Origin: PKWO01 sp036384915
Lineage (GTDB): Bacteria; Pseudomonadota; Gammaproteobacteria; Burkholderiales; Burkholderiaceae_D
Direction of reading: 5' to 3'
Assembly (NCBI GenBank): GCA_036384915.1
Contig: DASVLJ010000008.1
Span: 1 to 64,000, forward strand
DNA length: 64,000 bases
In this document: piece after piece, positions 7,125 to 15,611 of the stretch
Layout: every line of letters starts with the position of its first letter
Numbering within the stretch: position 1 is the first letter of the stretch
Translations under genes and position numbers: made by a program
The notes under the pieces: model-generated
Databases searched by the model: none
Told to the model about the DNA's origin: nothing
The model's input: only the letters and a program-made list of their open reading frames with translations

Positions 7125-9340
7125 GGCGCATCGCCCTTTCCGTCCGGTGCGCCAACCGGACGTGCCCCGAACGATTCGACTAGTTCGAGGATGGCCCTGG
7201 ACTGGTAACTCTTGGCCAGCGCGGAAAGCTTGTCGGCAAAGGGGCGATACTGCTCGCCGAGCGCGGCGATGTACTCGGCGTGCTGGCGGATGTCGCGCAT
7301 GCTGCCGGCCAGCGCCAATTCGTGCAGGCGCGCCATTTCCGCAGCAGGCGGGACTTCGAAAGCCGGCGCTTGCAGCGTCTCGGGCTGCGCCGCCTCCCTG
7401 GCCACCGGTTCGCTGTCCCATACCAGGTTGAGGAAGTTGCCCACATGCTGCAGGAACTCGTCCTGGTCGACCGGCTTGGTCATGAAGGCGTTCGCGCCGG
7501 CAGTCATGGATTCGCGCTGGTCGTCCGACGTGGCCGAAGCCGAAATGGCGATGATGGGTACCCCGGCCCAATCGGCATTGGCGCGGATCTGGCGTATCGC
7601 TTCGAGGCCGTCCATCACCGGCATCATGATGTCCATCAAGACCAGGTCAGGTAGGGAAAGCTGCATCTGGCGCAGCGCTTCCTTGCCGTCGCCCGCTTCA
7701 TCGACGGCAAAGCCCAGGCTCAGCAGCAAGTCGGCCAGCATCTGGCGGTTGGCGACCACGTCGTCCACGATCAGAACCTTGCGCACTGGCCCGGCGTAAC
7801 CCGAGACGCGGCGCTTGGACGGACGCAACGCCTGATCCACTTCGACGACAGGCACGGTCAGTTCAAAGCTGAAACGGCTGCCCCGGCCCAATGCGCTCTC
7901 GACCTTGATGTCGCTGTTCATCATGCGCACCAGTTGGCGGCTGATCGACAGGCCAAGGCCGGTGCCGCCGAAGCGCCGCTCGGCATCGCCCACCTGCTCG
8001 AAGGGCTGGAAAATGGTTTCGAACTGGTCGGGCGTCATGCCGACGCCGGTGTCTTGCACCTCGAAGGCCAACGCAACCTGCCCGCCTTCGCGGCGCGCCG
8101 CGGCGACGCGCAGGGAAATCTGGCCGCGGTCGGTGAACTTCACGGCATTGCCGAGCAGGTTCAACAGCACCTGGCGCACACGTTTTTCATCCATCAAGAC
8201 CGAGTGCGGCATATCGGGCGCCGCCTGATAGGAGAACAGCAAGCCCTTTTGCTCGGCCTTGATGCGGATGATGTCGGCAATGGTAAGCAGGAAGGCCATG
8301 AGATCGACCGCATTGGCATACAGCTCGAACTTGCCCGCCTCGATCTTGGACAGGTCGAGCAAGTCAGTGATCAGGGTCAGCAAGTGTTCGCCGCTCTGCC
8401 GTATCGTGTTCAAGCCGGTGATCTGGCGTTCCGACAGGTTGCGCTCGCGCTTCAAAATTTGCGCGTAGCCGAGGATGGCATTCAAGGGGGTGCGCAACTC
8501 GTGGCTCATGGAAGCCAGGAACGTGCTCTTGGCGCGGTTGGCCACTTCGGCCCGTTCCTTGGCGATAGTCAATTCCGCCGTGCGCTCGTGCACCAGGTCT
8601 TCCAGGTGGTCGCGGTGGCGCTGCAATTCCTTTTCCGTGGCAGCGCGCCGTTCGATATCCTGCTCGAGCGCGCGGTTCTTGGTTTCGATCTCGTCGAACA
8701 GGGCTTGCAGAGCCTGGCGCGTGCTCTCGAGACTGGCGCCCAGGCTGCCCAGTTCGTCGTCGCGCTGCCAGCGGAACGGTTCATTCAATTGCTTGCGCGC
8801 CAGGCGCTGCGATTCCTGCATCAGCCGGCGCAACGGCGCCAGCAGCCGGTATTGCAGCAGGGCCACCGTCAGCACGATGGACAGCAGGAGCTGCCCCGCC
8901 ACGGTCAGGACGAAGGTGCGCCGGTCGCGCATCACTTCGGCGTCGAGCTGGCCGCTATCCATCTCGACCGTGACATATCCGATCACGTTGCCGTTATAGA
9001 CCACATCCTCGTTCTTCACCGCCTGCTTGCCACGGCGCCGCTCGGGACGCTCTTCGGCAAGGAAATTGCCGAACTTCTTGTCGCGCACGAACACTGCGGT
9101 CACGCGCTCGTCGGACAGCACGGAGTCGAACAGCGGCTTGCCGGCATCGCGCGACAGATTCCAGAGCGGCTCTTCCATGCCGAGGGTCAGAATATCTGTC
9201 AGGCGCTGATGGTCCGATGCCAGGCTTTGCGACAAGGCCTGTTCACGCTGCCCGAGCGTGAGAAAGCTCGATACCGTGACCGGAATGAGCAGGCCGACCA
9301 CGACGGCCGCGACGATGGAGGCGCGCAGCTTCAGGCGCAT
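7121..9340 (-). CDS. Membrane-bound hybrid histidine kinase (HAMP-HisKA-HATPase-REC)
   Basis: The 739-residue sensor has a first membrane span near 9-28, a periplasmic domain of about 110 residues, a second span near 143-163, a HAMP linker, a coiled coil, then HisKA with H280 (SMSHELRTPLNAILGY). A HATPase with FGGTGLGLSISR and a receiver domain (KVLIVDDVVANR, phospho-acceptor in LVLMDIMMP) follow, with a helical tail of about 90 residues. It is the first gene of a two-kinase unit; no output regulator is adjacent, so the downstream target is unknown. Confidence 0.9.
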   Translation of the reverse strand: MRLKLRASIVAAVVVGLLIPVTVSSFLTLGQREQALSQSLASDHQRLTDILTLGMEEPLWNLSRDAGKPLFDSVLSDERVTAVFVRDKKFGNFLAEERPERRRGKQAVKNEDVVYNGNVIGYVTVEMDSGQLDAEVMRDRRTFVLTVAGQLLLSIVLTVALLQYRLLAPLRRLMQESQRLARKQLNEPFRWQRDDELGSLGASLESTRQALQALFDEIETKNRALEQDIERRAATEKELQRHRDHLEDLVHERTAELTIAKERAEVANRAKSTFLASMSHELRTPLNAILGYAQILKRERNLSERQITGLNTIRQSGEHLLTLITDLLDLSKIEAGKFELYANAVDLMAFLLTIADIIRIKAEQKGLLFSYQAAPDMPHSVLMDEKRVRQVLLNLLGNAVKFTDRGQISLRVAAARREGGQVALAFEVQDTGVGMTPDQFETIFQPFEQVGDAERRFGGTGLGLSISRQLVRMMNSDIKVESALGRGSRFSFELTVPVVEVDQALRPSKRRVSGYAGPVRKVLIVDDVVANRQMLADLLLSLGFAVDEAGDGKEALRQMQLSLPDLVLMDIMMPVMDGLEAIRQIRANADWAGVPIIAISASATSDDQRESMTAGANAFMTKPVDQDEFLQHVGNFLNLVWDSEPVAREAAQPETLQAPAFEVPPAAEMARLHELALAGSMRDIRQHAEYIAALGEQYRPFADKLSALAKSYQSRAILELVESFGARPVGAPDGKGDAP

Positions 9341-9485
9341 CGATGCCGACCCTTGTTGTTTTGCCTGTCTCGCCGTTCCATATTATTCGCCCGCCGACAA
9401 ACTTCGTTCCTATTGTGCCTCACTGCGATGCCAAGGTGGTGACAAAATCAGGCTCCAGAGCCACACCCAAGGCCCGTTTCCGGAC

Positions 9486-10916
9486 TTACGACCCCGGTGT
9501 GCAATCGGTGCAATGCTCGATTTCGGGCAAGCCGCGTTGCAATTTCTCGTTCAAATCGCGCAACGCCGTGCGCAAGCCTTCCTCGACCACGGGATGGTAA
9601 AACGGCATCTCCAGCATGGCCGGCACCGTCATGCGGGTCTGGTGCGCCCAGGCCAGCAGATGGGCCAGGTGCTCGGCGCGCGGCCCGGCCATTTCGGCGC
9701 CAAGGAAACGCATCGAACCGTATTCGCCATAGACGCGCAATAATCCGCGATTTTGCCGCATCACGCGGCTGCGGCCCTGATCTTCGAAAGAGACCGTGCC
9801 GAAAGCGATCCTGTCGCCGAGCTCGGCAAAGGATTCCCCGGCTACGGCAATCTGCGGCTCGGTGAAGGCGATATTCAGAGGGCTGCGGCGCAAACCGGCA
9901 TGTACGGCGGGAAACAGCGCGGCATTGTCGCCGGCGATGCGGCCTTGGTCGGCGGCTTCATGCAGCAGGGGGCGCTCATGGTTGGCGTCGCCGGCGATGA
10001 AGATCGCACTACCGCCGCATTGCATGGTGCGCGGGTCGTAAAGTGGAATGCCATGCGCATCGAGTTCCAGCCCGGTGTTTTCCAGGCCCAGCTGCCGCAG
10101 GTCGGGCATGCGGCCCGCCGCCGCCAGCACGTAGCGGAAGTGCTCCCTGTGTTCCACACCCTTGTTGTCGCGGTAGCGCAATTGCACGCGCTCGCCGTCG
10201 TCATGGGCTGAAAGTATCCTGGCATGGCAGCGCAGATCGAGTTCCTGCCCCAGCGCACGCGCCGCCGATGCCGTCACTTCAGGGTCGGTCAGTTGCGCTA
10301 TGCGCGCACTGCGGCCGAATACCGCCACGCGCACGCCGAGCCGGTGCAGGGCCTGGCCCAGCTCAAGGCCGATCACCCCGGTGCCGATCACGGCCACCGA
10401 TTCAGGCAAATCCTGCCATTCGAACACGTCGTCATTGACTATCAGGCGCTCGCCGGCGTCGCGCAACTGCGAAGGGATCTGCGGCCTGGAGCCGGTGGCG
10501 ATGACGATGCGTTCGGCATGCACAATGGTGTGCTCGCCGACCTGCAAGCGCTTCGGATCGAGAAAGCGGGCATGGCCGCGCAGGCGCTCGGCCTCCGATA
10601 TGCGCTCCACGCCTTCGAGCACGAAGCCGACGAAGCGGTCGCGCTCGGCACGCACGCGCGCCATCACGGCGCGGCCGTCGATGCGCAGGTTATCCGCATG
10701 CACGCCGAAACCCGGCGCGTGGGAAATCGCATGTGCCGCTTCCGCCGCCGCGATCAACAGCTTGCTTGGCATGCAGCCCACGCGCGCGCACGTCGTGCCG
10801 TAAGGCCCGCCCTCGATCAACACGCCGGACCTGCCATGCGACTTGGCGGCGCGAAATGCCGCCAGACCCGCCGTACCGGCGCCTATCACTGCGAAATCGA
10901 CATGCAAGGTATTCAT
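9486..10916 (-). CDS. Dihydrolipoamide-dehydrogenase-like flavoprotein (class I pyridine nucleotide disulfide oxidoreductase)
   Basis: The 476 residues give FAD motif IGAGTAGLAA near the N-terminus, redox-active disulfide CARVGCMPSK (about 44-53), NAD(P) motif VIGTGVIGLELGQALHRLG, FAD motif IFIAGDANHERPLLHEA and C-terminal active-site HPVVEEG. True E3 enzymes have CLNVGCIPSK and HPTxSE, so this is a divergent member. No E1/E2 genes are nearby, so a role outside the 2-oxoacid dehydrogenase complexes (other disulfide, quinone or metal reduction) is possible. The preceding small gene ends 25 bp upstream, suggesting co-transcription. Confidence 0.8.
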   Translation of the reverse strand: MNTLHVDFAVIGAGTAGLAAFRAAKSHGRSGVLIEGGPYGTTCARVGCMPSKLLIAAAEAAHAISHAPGFGVHADNLRIDGRAVMARVRAERDRFVGFVLEGVERISEAERLRGHARFLDPKRLQVGEHTIVHAERIVIATGSRPQIPSQLRDAGERLIVNDDVFEWQDLPESVAVIGTGVIGLELGQALHRLGVRVAVFGRSARIAQLTDPEVTASAARALGQELDLRCHARILSAHDDGERVQLRYRDNKGVEHREHFRYVLAAAGRMPDLRQLGLENTGLELDAHGIPLYDPRTMQCGGSAIFIAGDANHERPLLHEAADQGRIAGDNAALFPAVHAGLRRSPLNIAFTEPQIAVAGESFAELGDRIAFGTVSFEDQGRSRVMRQNRGLLRVYGEYGSMRFLGAEMAGPRAEHLAHLLAWAHQTRMTVPAMLEMPFYHPVVEEGLRTALRDLNEKLQRGLPEIEHCTDCTPGS

Positions 10917-10941
10917 GCGAGCCTTTCGCCGACCAGTGGTT

Positions 10942-11433
10942 TTAGTGGATCGGGCCCGTTGGAGACGTTTTGTCGCGCAACTCGGCGATGCCTTCTATAT
11001 TGCCGACGCGCACGAACACCGGGGCGAGCGACAGCATGGCCCCGGTCGGACGCCAGGCGAACAGCCATTCCTCTTGCGCGGCATCGGCGCGTTCCTTGGA
11101 AAACAGAGCACCCAAGGGACTAGGCTTACCGTAATACACTGGCGCATCGATACCCGCCCAGCTCGGCAGGATCTTTTGCGCCGCGCGGTGCAATCGCTCA
11201 CCGAATTGCTCGGTATCGTGGATGATCAGGCAGGTATCGACACCGAAGGCGTCGAACAGGCGCTCATTCCAGCTGCGCGTCCAGCCCAGCGTGAGATAGC
11301 GTGCCGCCTGCTGCCCGGGCTCGACGGCGGGAGGAGAGAGGCGAAACTCGCCCAGTGTCAACGCGCGCTCCAGCCATTGGCGATCGGAATAGCGATAAAG
11401 TTTGGGCGGACGGGAAGAATCGATACCTGGCAT
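10942..11433 (-). CDS. Conserved hypothetical protein
   Basis: From the ATG at 11433 (AGGA about 10 bp upstream) the protein has 163 residues; an in-frame start 51 bp further up is also possible. No membrane segment or signal peptide is seen. Features such as LYRYSDRQWLERALTLGEFRLSP and YLTLGWTRSWNERLFDAFG are compact and globular-looking, but I do not recognise the family with confidence. It lies just upstream of the flavoprotein on the same strand. Confidence 0.55.
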   Translation of the reverse strand: MPGIDSSRPPKLYRYSDRQWLERALTLGEFRLSPPAVEPGQQAARYLTLGWTRSWNERLFDAFGVDTCLIIHDTEQFGERLHRAAQKILPSWAGIDAPVYYGKPSPLGALFSKERADAAQEEWLFAWRPTGAMLSLAPVFVRVGNIEGIAELRDKTSPTGPIH

Positions 11434-11474
11434 GGCGTGTGAATCCTGCGGATGAGCCAGGCTATAGTATGCGG

Positions 11475-11510
11475 CAAAAAGCAAAACGCGGCAGGAAATT
11501 GCCGCGTGCC
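11475..11510 (-). terminator. Terminator after the lipoprotein gene
   Basis: ACGCGGCA (11486-11493) pairs with TGCCGCGT (11500-11507). Read on the minus strand the stem is followed by TTTTGCTTTTT. It lies about 45 bp beyond the lipoprotein stop codon. Confidence 0.7.
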
Positions 11511-11552
11511 AATGATTCCTGAAGCCGCTTACTAGTCGAGTTACTCGCCGAG

Positions 11553-12080
11553 TTATTCGTCGAGTTGCGGTTGGGCAATCGTCCTCGGCTGGAAGCGCCC
11601 GTCATTATTGAACAGCATGGTTTCAATGACCTCGACCTTGCCGTGCGACAGCAATTGATACGGCGGCGCAGGATAAGGCGCCGCATGGCGCACTGCGGCA
11701 TGCGCCGTGGCCAGCGTGGCCGAATCCCCATTCGAGCGTATCGTATTGACCGAGGTCACGTTGCCATTGGAATCGAGCACATACTTCATGACGATAACCG
11801 AACGCAACAAGGCTTGTGGATTACCCGGGTAGATCTTCTCAGGATTTTGATCGACGATGCGCTGCGCCAGCACTCGCTTGTAGCGTTCGAGGGACATGTT
11901 TTCAACGCGATACGGAGGGGCGCTTTCGGCACGCATCGAACTGTCAGGCCGGTTGGCCGTGGCGACAGGCTGCGAGGCCGGATGGAAAACCGGCGGCGTG
12001 GTGGTGACCGAACAACCCGCCAGAATGCCTACCGTAGCCCACGCGGCGCGCCTGGGCTTGAAATGATTCATTGCCGCCAT
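11553..12080 (-). CDS. Lipoprotein with TonB-C-terminal-like domain
   Basis: With ATG at 12080 (GGAGACTGTC upstream) the 175-residue protein starts with a basic segment, a hydrophobic stretch and a lipobox LAGC, so it is a predicted outer-membrane-type lipoprotein. After a Pro/Ser-rich linker, the C-terminal half (SVIVMKYVLDSNGNVTSVNTIRSNG) has the strand pattern of the energy-transducer/TonB C-terminal domain. There is no TonB membrane anchor or ExbBD neighbour, so classical energy transduction is unlikely. Confidence 0.65.
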   Translation of the reverse strand: MAAMNHFKPRRAAWATVGILAGCSVTTTPPVFHPASQPVATANRPDSSMRAESAPPYRVENMSLERYKRVLAQRIVDQNPEKIYPGNPQALLRSVIVMKYVLDSNGNVTSVNTIRSNGDSATLATAHAAVRHAAPYPAPPYQLLSHGKVEVIETMLFNNDGRFQPRTIAQPQLDE

Positions 12081-12321
12081 GACAGTCTCCTTGGCCCAAA
12101 GCTTCGCTTGATTATCGTATTGCCGCACAAGCCCACTATATGTCATGAACTTGACCAAAGGAATGTCTCTTACGAAATGTTACGCAAGAAAATTTATCCT
12201 TGACACAAATCGCGACAAATGGTCGCTGCCGAAGGCAAGAAGCAAGTCCGTAGACTGGCAACAAGTATTGCCGGGATTTCACCCGGGCGATGCTCCACCC
12301 TGCCCACAACCGGGTTGGAGA
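12081..12321. other. Intergenic region with no recognised feature
   Basis: The region between fadH and the lipoprotein gene holds the lipoprotein promoter region by position. No clear promoter box, hairpin or small gene is seen. Confidence 0.3.
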
Positions 12322-14361
12322 CTACAAGGCCGCCGCCAACTCGGCGCCTTCGCGAATTGCCCTTTTAGCATCGAGTTCGGCCGCCAGCTTGGCACCGCCG
12401 ATTACGTGGAAACGCGGGCCGTTCGGCCGCTGCCCGTTGGACTCGGCCGGCGGCATCAGCTCAGTCAGGGAATCCTGTCCGGCGCAGATGATGACATTGT
12501 CGACTTCGAGCAAACGCGCTACGCCGTCAACGCTGATGTGCAAGCCTGCGTCGTCGATCTTGTGGTATTCGGCGCCGGCGATCATTTCCACACCCTTCTT
12601 TTGCAGCGTGGCGCGATGCACCCAACCTGAAGTCTTGCCCAGCGTCGCGCCAAGCTTGCTTGCCTTGCGCTGCAACAGATAAAGCTGCCGCACCGGGGTT
12701 TCCACATGCGGCTCAACCAAGCCACCGTTACCCCTGGCTTGCAGATCGACACCCCATTCACCCAGCCAGTTGTCCAAAGGCAGGGGGAGCGGCACGGCCG
12801 GATCATGCAACAGGAATTCGCCGACGTCGAAACCGATGCCGCCCGCACCGACGATGGCCACGCGCTTGCCCACGGGCGCATTGCTCTTCAGCACATCGAG
12901 ATAAGACAGAACTTTGGGATGCTTGATGCCCTCGATACGCGGCGTGCGCGGGACGATGCCGGTGGCGACGATCACCTCGTCAAACCCTTCGCTCAGCAGC
13001 TCCTCGCGCGTCACGCGCCGGTTCAATCGGCGCTTCACGCTGGCGAGTTCAAGTCGACGGTTGAAGTAGCGCAGCGTCTCGGCGAACTCTTCCTTGCCCG
13101 GTATGCGCATGGCGTAATTGAATTGCCCGCCGATGCGGTCGCCCGCTTCGAACAAGGTCACGTCGTGCCCGCGCTCGGCCGCGACAGACGCGGCCGACAA
13201 GCCGGCCGGCCCGGCGCCGACCACGGCCACGCGCTTGGCACGCGCAGTCTTGACGAACACCAGTTCGGTTTCATGCGCCGCGCGCGGATTGACCAGGCAG
13301 CTGGCGCGCTTGTTGGAAAACGTATGGTCCAGGCAAGCCTGGTTGCAGGCGATGCAGGTATTGATCTCGTCGACGCGCCCTGTTTCGACCTTGCGCACGA
13401 AATCGGGGTCGGCCAGGAAAGGCCGCGCCATCGATACCAGATCGGCCTCGCCGGAAACGAGGATATGCTCGGCTTCATCTGGCATGTTGATGCGGTTCGA
13501 GGCCGCCACGGGAATCTTCAATTCCCGCTTGAGGCGGCCCGCCAGACTGCGGAAAGCCGCACGCGGCACCGAAGTCACAATGGTCGGCACGCGCGCCTCG
13601 TGCCAGCCTACGCCGGTATTGATGATCGATGCGCCCGCCGCTTCCAGCGCCTTGGCTACCGTCACGACCTCATCCCAGCTATTGCCGCCTTCGACCAGGT
13701 CGAGCAGCGAGTGGCGGTACATGATGATGAAGTTCGGCCCCACGGCTTCGCGCACGCGGCGCACGATTTCCACCGGCAGGCGCATGCGGTTTTCAATGTC
13801 GCCGCCCCACCGGTCAGTGCGCTTGTTGGTGCGCTTGCACAGGAATTGGTTGATCAGGTAGCCCTCGCTGCCCATGATCTCCACGCCGTCGTAGCCGGCC
13901 TTCTGCGCCAGCTTTGCGCAACGCACGTAATGCCTGATCGTCTTTTCGATGCCGGCATCGGACAGCTCGCGCGGCTTGAACATCGAGATCGGCGATTTGA
14001 CCGGCGAAGCCGACACCACGAAGGGCTGATATCCGTAGCGCCCCGAATGCAGGATCTGCATCACGATCTTGCCGCCTTCCTCGTGCACAGCGCCGGTCAC
14101 GCGCCGGTGATTGGGCACGTCGAAAATCGACGACATGGTGCCGCCGAAAGGCAGCAGCCAGCCCTGGTAATCCGGCGAGATGCCGCCCGTGACGATCAAG
14201 CCCACGCCGCCCTTGGCGCGCTCGCGGAAATACGCTGCCAGCTTGGGATAGTTGTAGAAACGGTCTTCCAGGCCGGTGTGCATCGACCCCATGATGACGC
14301 GGTTCTTCAGCGTGGTGAAGCCGAGGTCGAGCGGGGCGAGGAGATTGGGGTGATTGGTCAT
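12322..14361 (-). CDS. fadH: NADPH-dependent 2,4-dienoyl-CoA reductase
   Basis: The 679 residues match full-length FadH. An N-terminal FMN TIM barrel of the old-yellow-enzyme type includes HSGRYGYQP and the KTNKRTDxWGG-like NKRTDRWGGDIENR. Cysteines for a 4Fe-4S cluster follow in CIACNQACLD plus a distal CLVNP, then a FAD/NADPH module (VVGAGPAGLSAASVAAERG, FEAGDRIGGQF). It reduces 2,4-dienoyl-CoA during beta-oxidation of polyunsaturated fatty acids. It is a single gene; an inverted-repeat element lies upstream. Confidence 0.93.
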   Translation of the reverse strand: MTNHPNLLAPLDLGFTTLKNRVIMGSMHTGLEDRFYNYPKLAAYFRERAKGGVGLIVTGGISPDYQGWLLPFGGTMSSIFDVPNHRRVTGAVHEEGGKIVMQILHSGRYGYQPFVVSASPVKSPISMFKPRELSDAGIEKTIRHYVRCAKLAQKAGYDGVEIMGSEGYLINQFLCKRTNKRTDRWGGDIENRMRLPVEIVRRVREAVGPNFIIMYRHSLLDLVEGGNSWDEVVTVAKALEAAGASIINTGVGWHEARVPTIVTSVPRAAFRSLAGRLKRELKIPVAASNRINMPDEAEHILVSGEADLVSMARPFLADPDFVRKVETGRVDEINTCIACNQACLDHTFSNKRASCLVNPRAAHETELVFVKTARAKRVAVVGAGPAGLSAASVAAERGHDVTLFEAGDRIGGQFNYAMRIPGKEEFAETLRYFNRRLELASVKRRLNRRVTREELLSEGFDEVIVATGIVPRTPRIEGIKHPKVLSYLDVLKSNAPVGKRVAIVGAGGIGFDVGEFLLHDPAVPLPLPLDNWLGEWGVDLQARGNGGLVEPHVETPVRQLYLLQRKASKLGATLGKTSGWVHRATLQKKGVEMIAGAEYHKIDDAGLHISVDGVARLLEVDNVIICAGQDSLTELMPPAESNGQRPNGPRFHVIGGAKLAAELDAKRAIREGAELAAAL

Positions 14362-14451
14362 GGGTGGTGTCCGATATCGAGTCGGCGCTTATTATCGTTG
14401 AGTGGGTTAGAGGATGGGCTCCAAACCTGGCTCACACACTGCGCGATGGCC

Positions 14452-14557
14452 GTAGGTGGAAAAGCCAGAGGCGCATTCCACCAAAATTTGTCAAATGGCT
14501 TTATTGGAGCATATGGTGGAACCGCCGGGCGTCGCACGCTACGCTTTTCCACCCTAC
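14452..14557. repeat. Intergenic inverted-repeat element (GTAGG-TGGAAAAGC type)
   Basis: GTAGGTGGAAAAGC (14452-14465) and GCTTTTCCACCCTAC (14543-14557) are inverted ends, with inner inverted GCATTCCACC/TGGTGGAACC pairs. This is the form of the dispersed non-coding palindromic elements common between proteobacterial genes. It sits between the phosphoesterase stop and fadH. Confidence 0.6.
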
Positions 14558-14563
14558 AAAATC

Positions 14564-15502
14564 TCAACCGTCCGCGTTGATCTTGGCAATCAATTCCTTG
14601 AGCACCGCCTCGGCCTTATCGTTATCGACCTGACAGGTGCCTGCATTCTCATGCCCGCCGCCGCCGTAAGCCAGCATCAACTCGCCGATGTTGGTCTTGG
14701 ACGTACGGTTCAAAATCGACTTGCCGGTGGCGAACACGGTATTCTGGTTCTTCAGCCCCCACAGCACGTGGATCGAAATATTCGTGTCGGGGAACAGCGC
14801 GTAGATCATGAAGCGGTTGCCTGCATAGATCGTCTCTTCCTTGCGCAAATCGAGCACGACAAGATTGCCCTGCACGGCCGCGCAGCGCTTCAACTGCTCC
14901 TTGAACTGCGGCTCATGCTCGAAGTAGAGTTCGACACGCTCCTTCACATCGGGCAGTTGCATGATTTGCTCGATCGTGTGGTCGCGGCAATAGTCGATCA
15001 AATCCATCATCAGGTTGTAATTCGAGATGCGGAATTCGCGGAAGCGGCCCAGGCCGGTGCGCGCATCCATCAGGAAGTTCAACAAATCCCAGTTTTCCGG
15101 ATGCAGGATTTCATTGCGGTTGAACCGGGCCGAATCGCCCTTGTCGACAGCTGCCATCATGTCGTTCCACTCGGCCGGGAAAGCCTTGGCGCCGCCGTAA
15201 TAGTCGTACACCACGCGCGCCGCCGAAGGCGCGTCGGGGTCGATGATGTGGTTGGGCCGCTCGCCGGTATTGCGCCTGGTCTCGGAGAGATGGTGGTCGA
15301 AGGCGAGGTGCACGCCCGGCACGTAGGGCAGGTTGGTCGTCAGGTCCTGGTCATTGACCTCGACCTTGCCGTCCTGCATATCCTTCGGATGGACAAACTT
15401 GATCTCGTCGATCAATTCCAGGTGCTTCAGCAAAACCGCGCAGACCAAACCGTCGAAGTCGCTGCGCGTGATCAAGCGGTATTTCTTTGCCCCGACTGCC
15501 AT
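14564..15502 (-). CDS. DHH-family phosphoesterase (exopolyphosphatase-like / nanoRNase-like)
   Basis: From the ATG at 15502, preceded by GGAGGTATTC, the protein has 312 residues. DHH-type metal motifs are visible: ITRSDFDGLVCAVLL (DxD-like), AFDHHLSE (DHH) and, at the C-terminus, YGGGGHENAGTCQV (the GGGH of the DHHA1 domain). The family cleaves short polyphosphate, pAp or short oligoribonucleotides; which applies here cannot be decided by reading. A second in-frame start 12 bp upstream lies inside the ribosome-binding site and was rejected. Confidence 0.8.
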   Translation of the reverse strand: MAVGAKKYRLITRSDFDGLVCAVLLKHLELIDEIKFVHPKDMQDGKVEVNDQDLTTNLPYVPGVHLAFDHHLSETRRNTGERPNHIIDPDAPSAARVVYDYYGGAKAFPAEWNDMMAAVDKGDSARFNRNEILHPENWDLLNFLMDARTGLGRFREFRISNYNLMMDLIDYCRDHTIEQIMQLPDVKERVELYFEHEPQFKEQLKRCAAVQGNLVVLDLRKEETIYAGNRFMIYALFPDTNISIHVLWGLKNQNTVFATGKSILNRTSKTNIGELMLAYGGGGHENAGTCQVDNDKAEAVLKELIAKINADG

Positions 15503-15611
15503 GAATACCTCCATGAAGTATGCGGTTCGGCCAGAATTGAACGCTCATCATAGTCCAAGTCCGCTTTGGCCGCCCTTGCGATTGGACCGATTAGCAACAG
15601 TTCACAATTGT

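Noticed and set aside
5430..7571. Longer form of the soluble kinase starting at 7571
   Set aside because: The extra 149 residues are the upstream kinase read in another frame, with no domain; the GTG at 7124 is coupled to the upstream stop.
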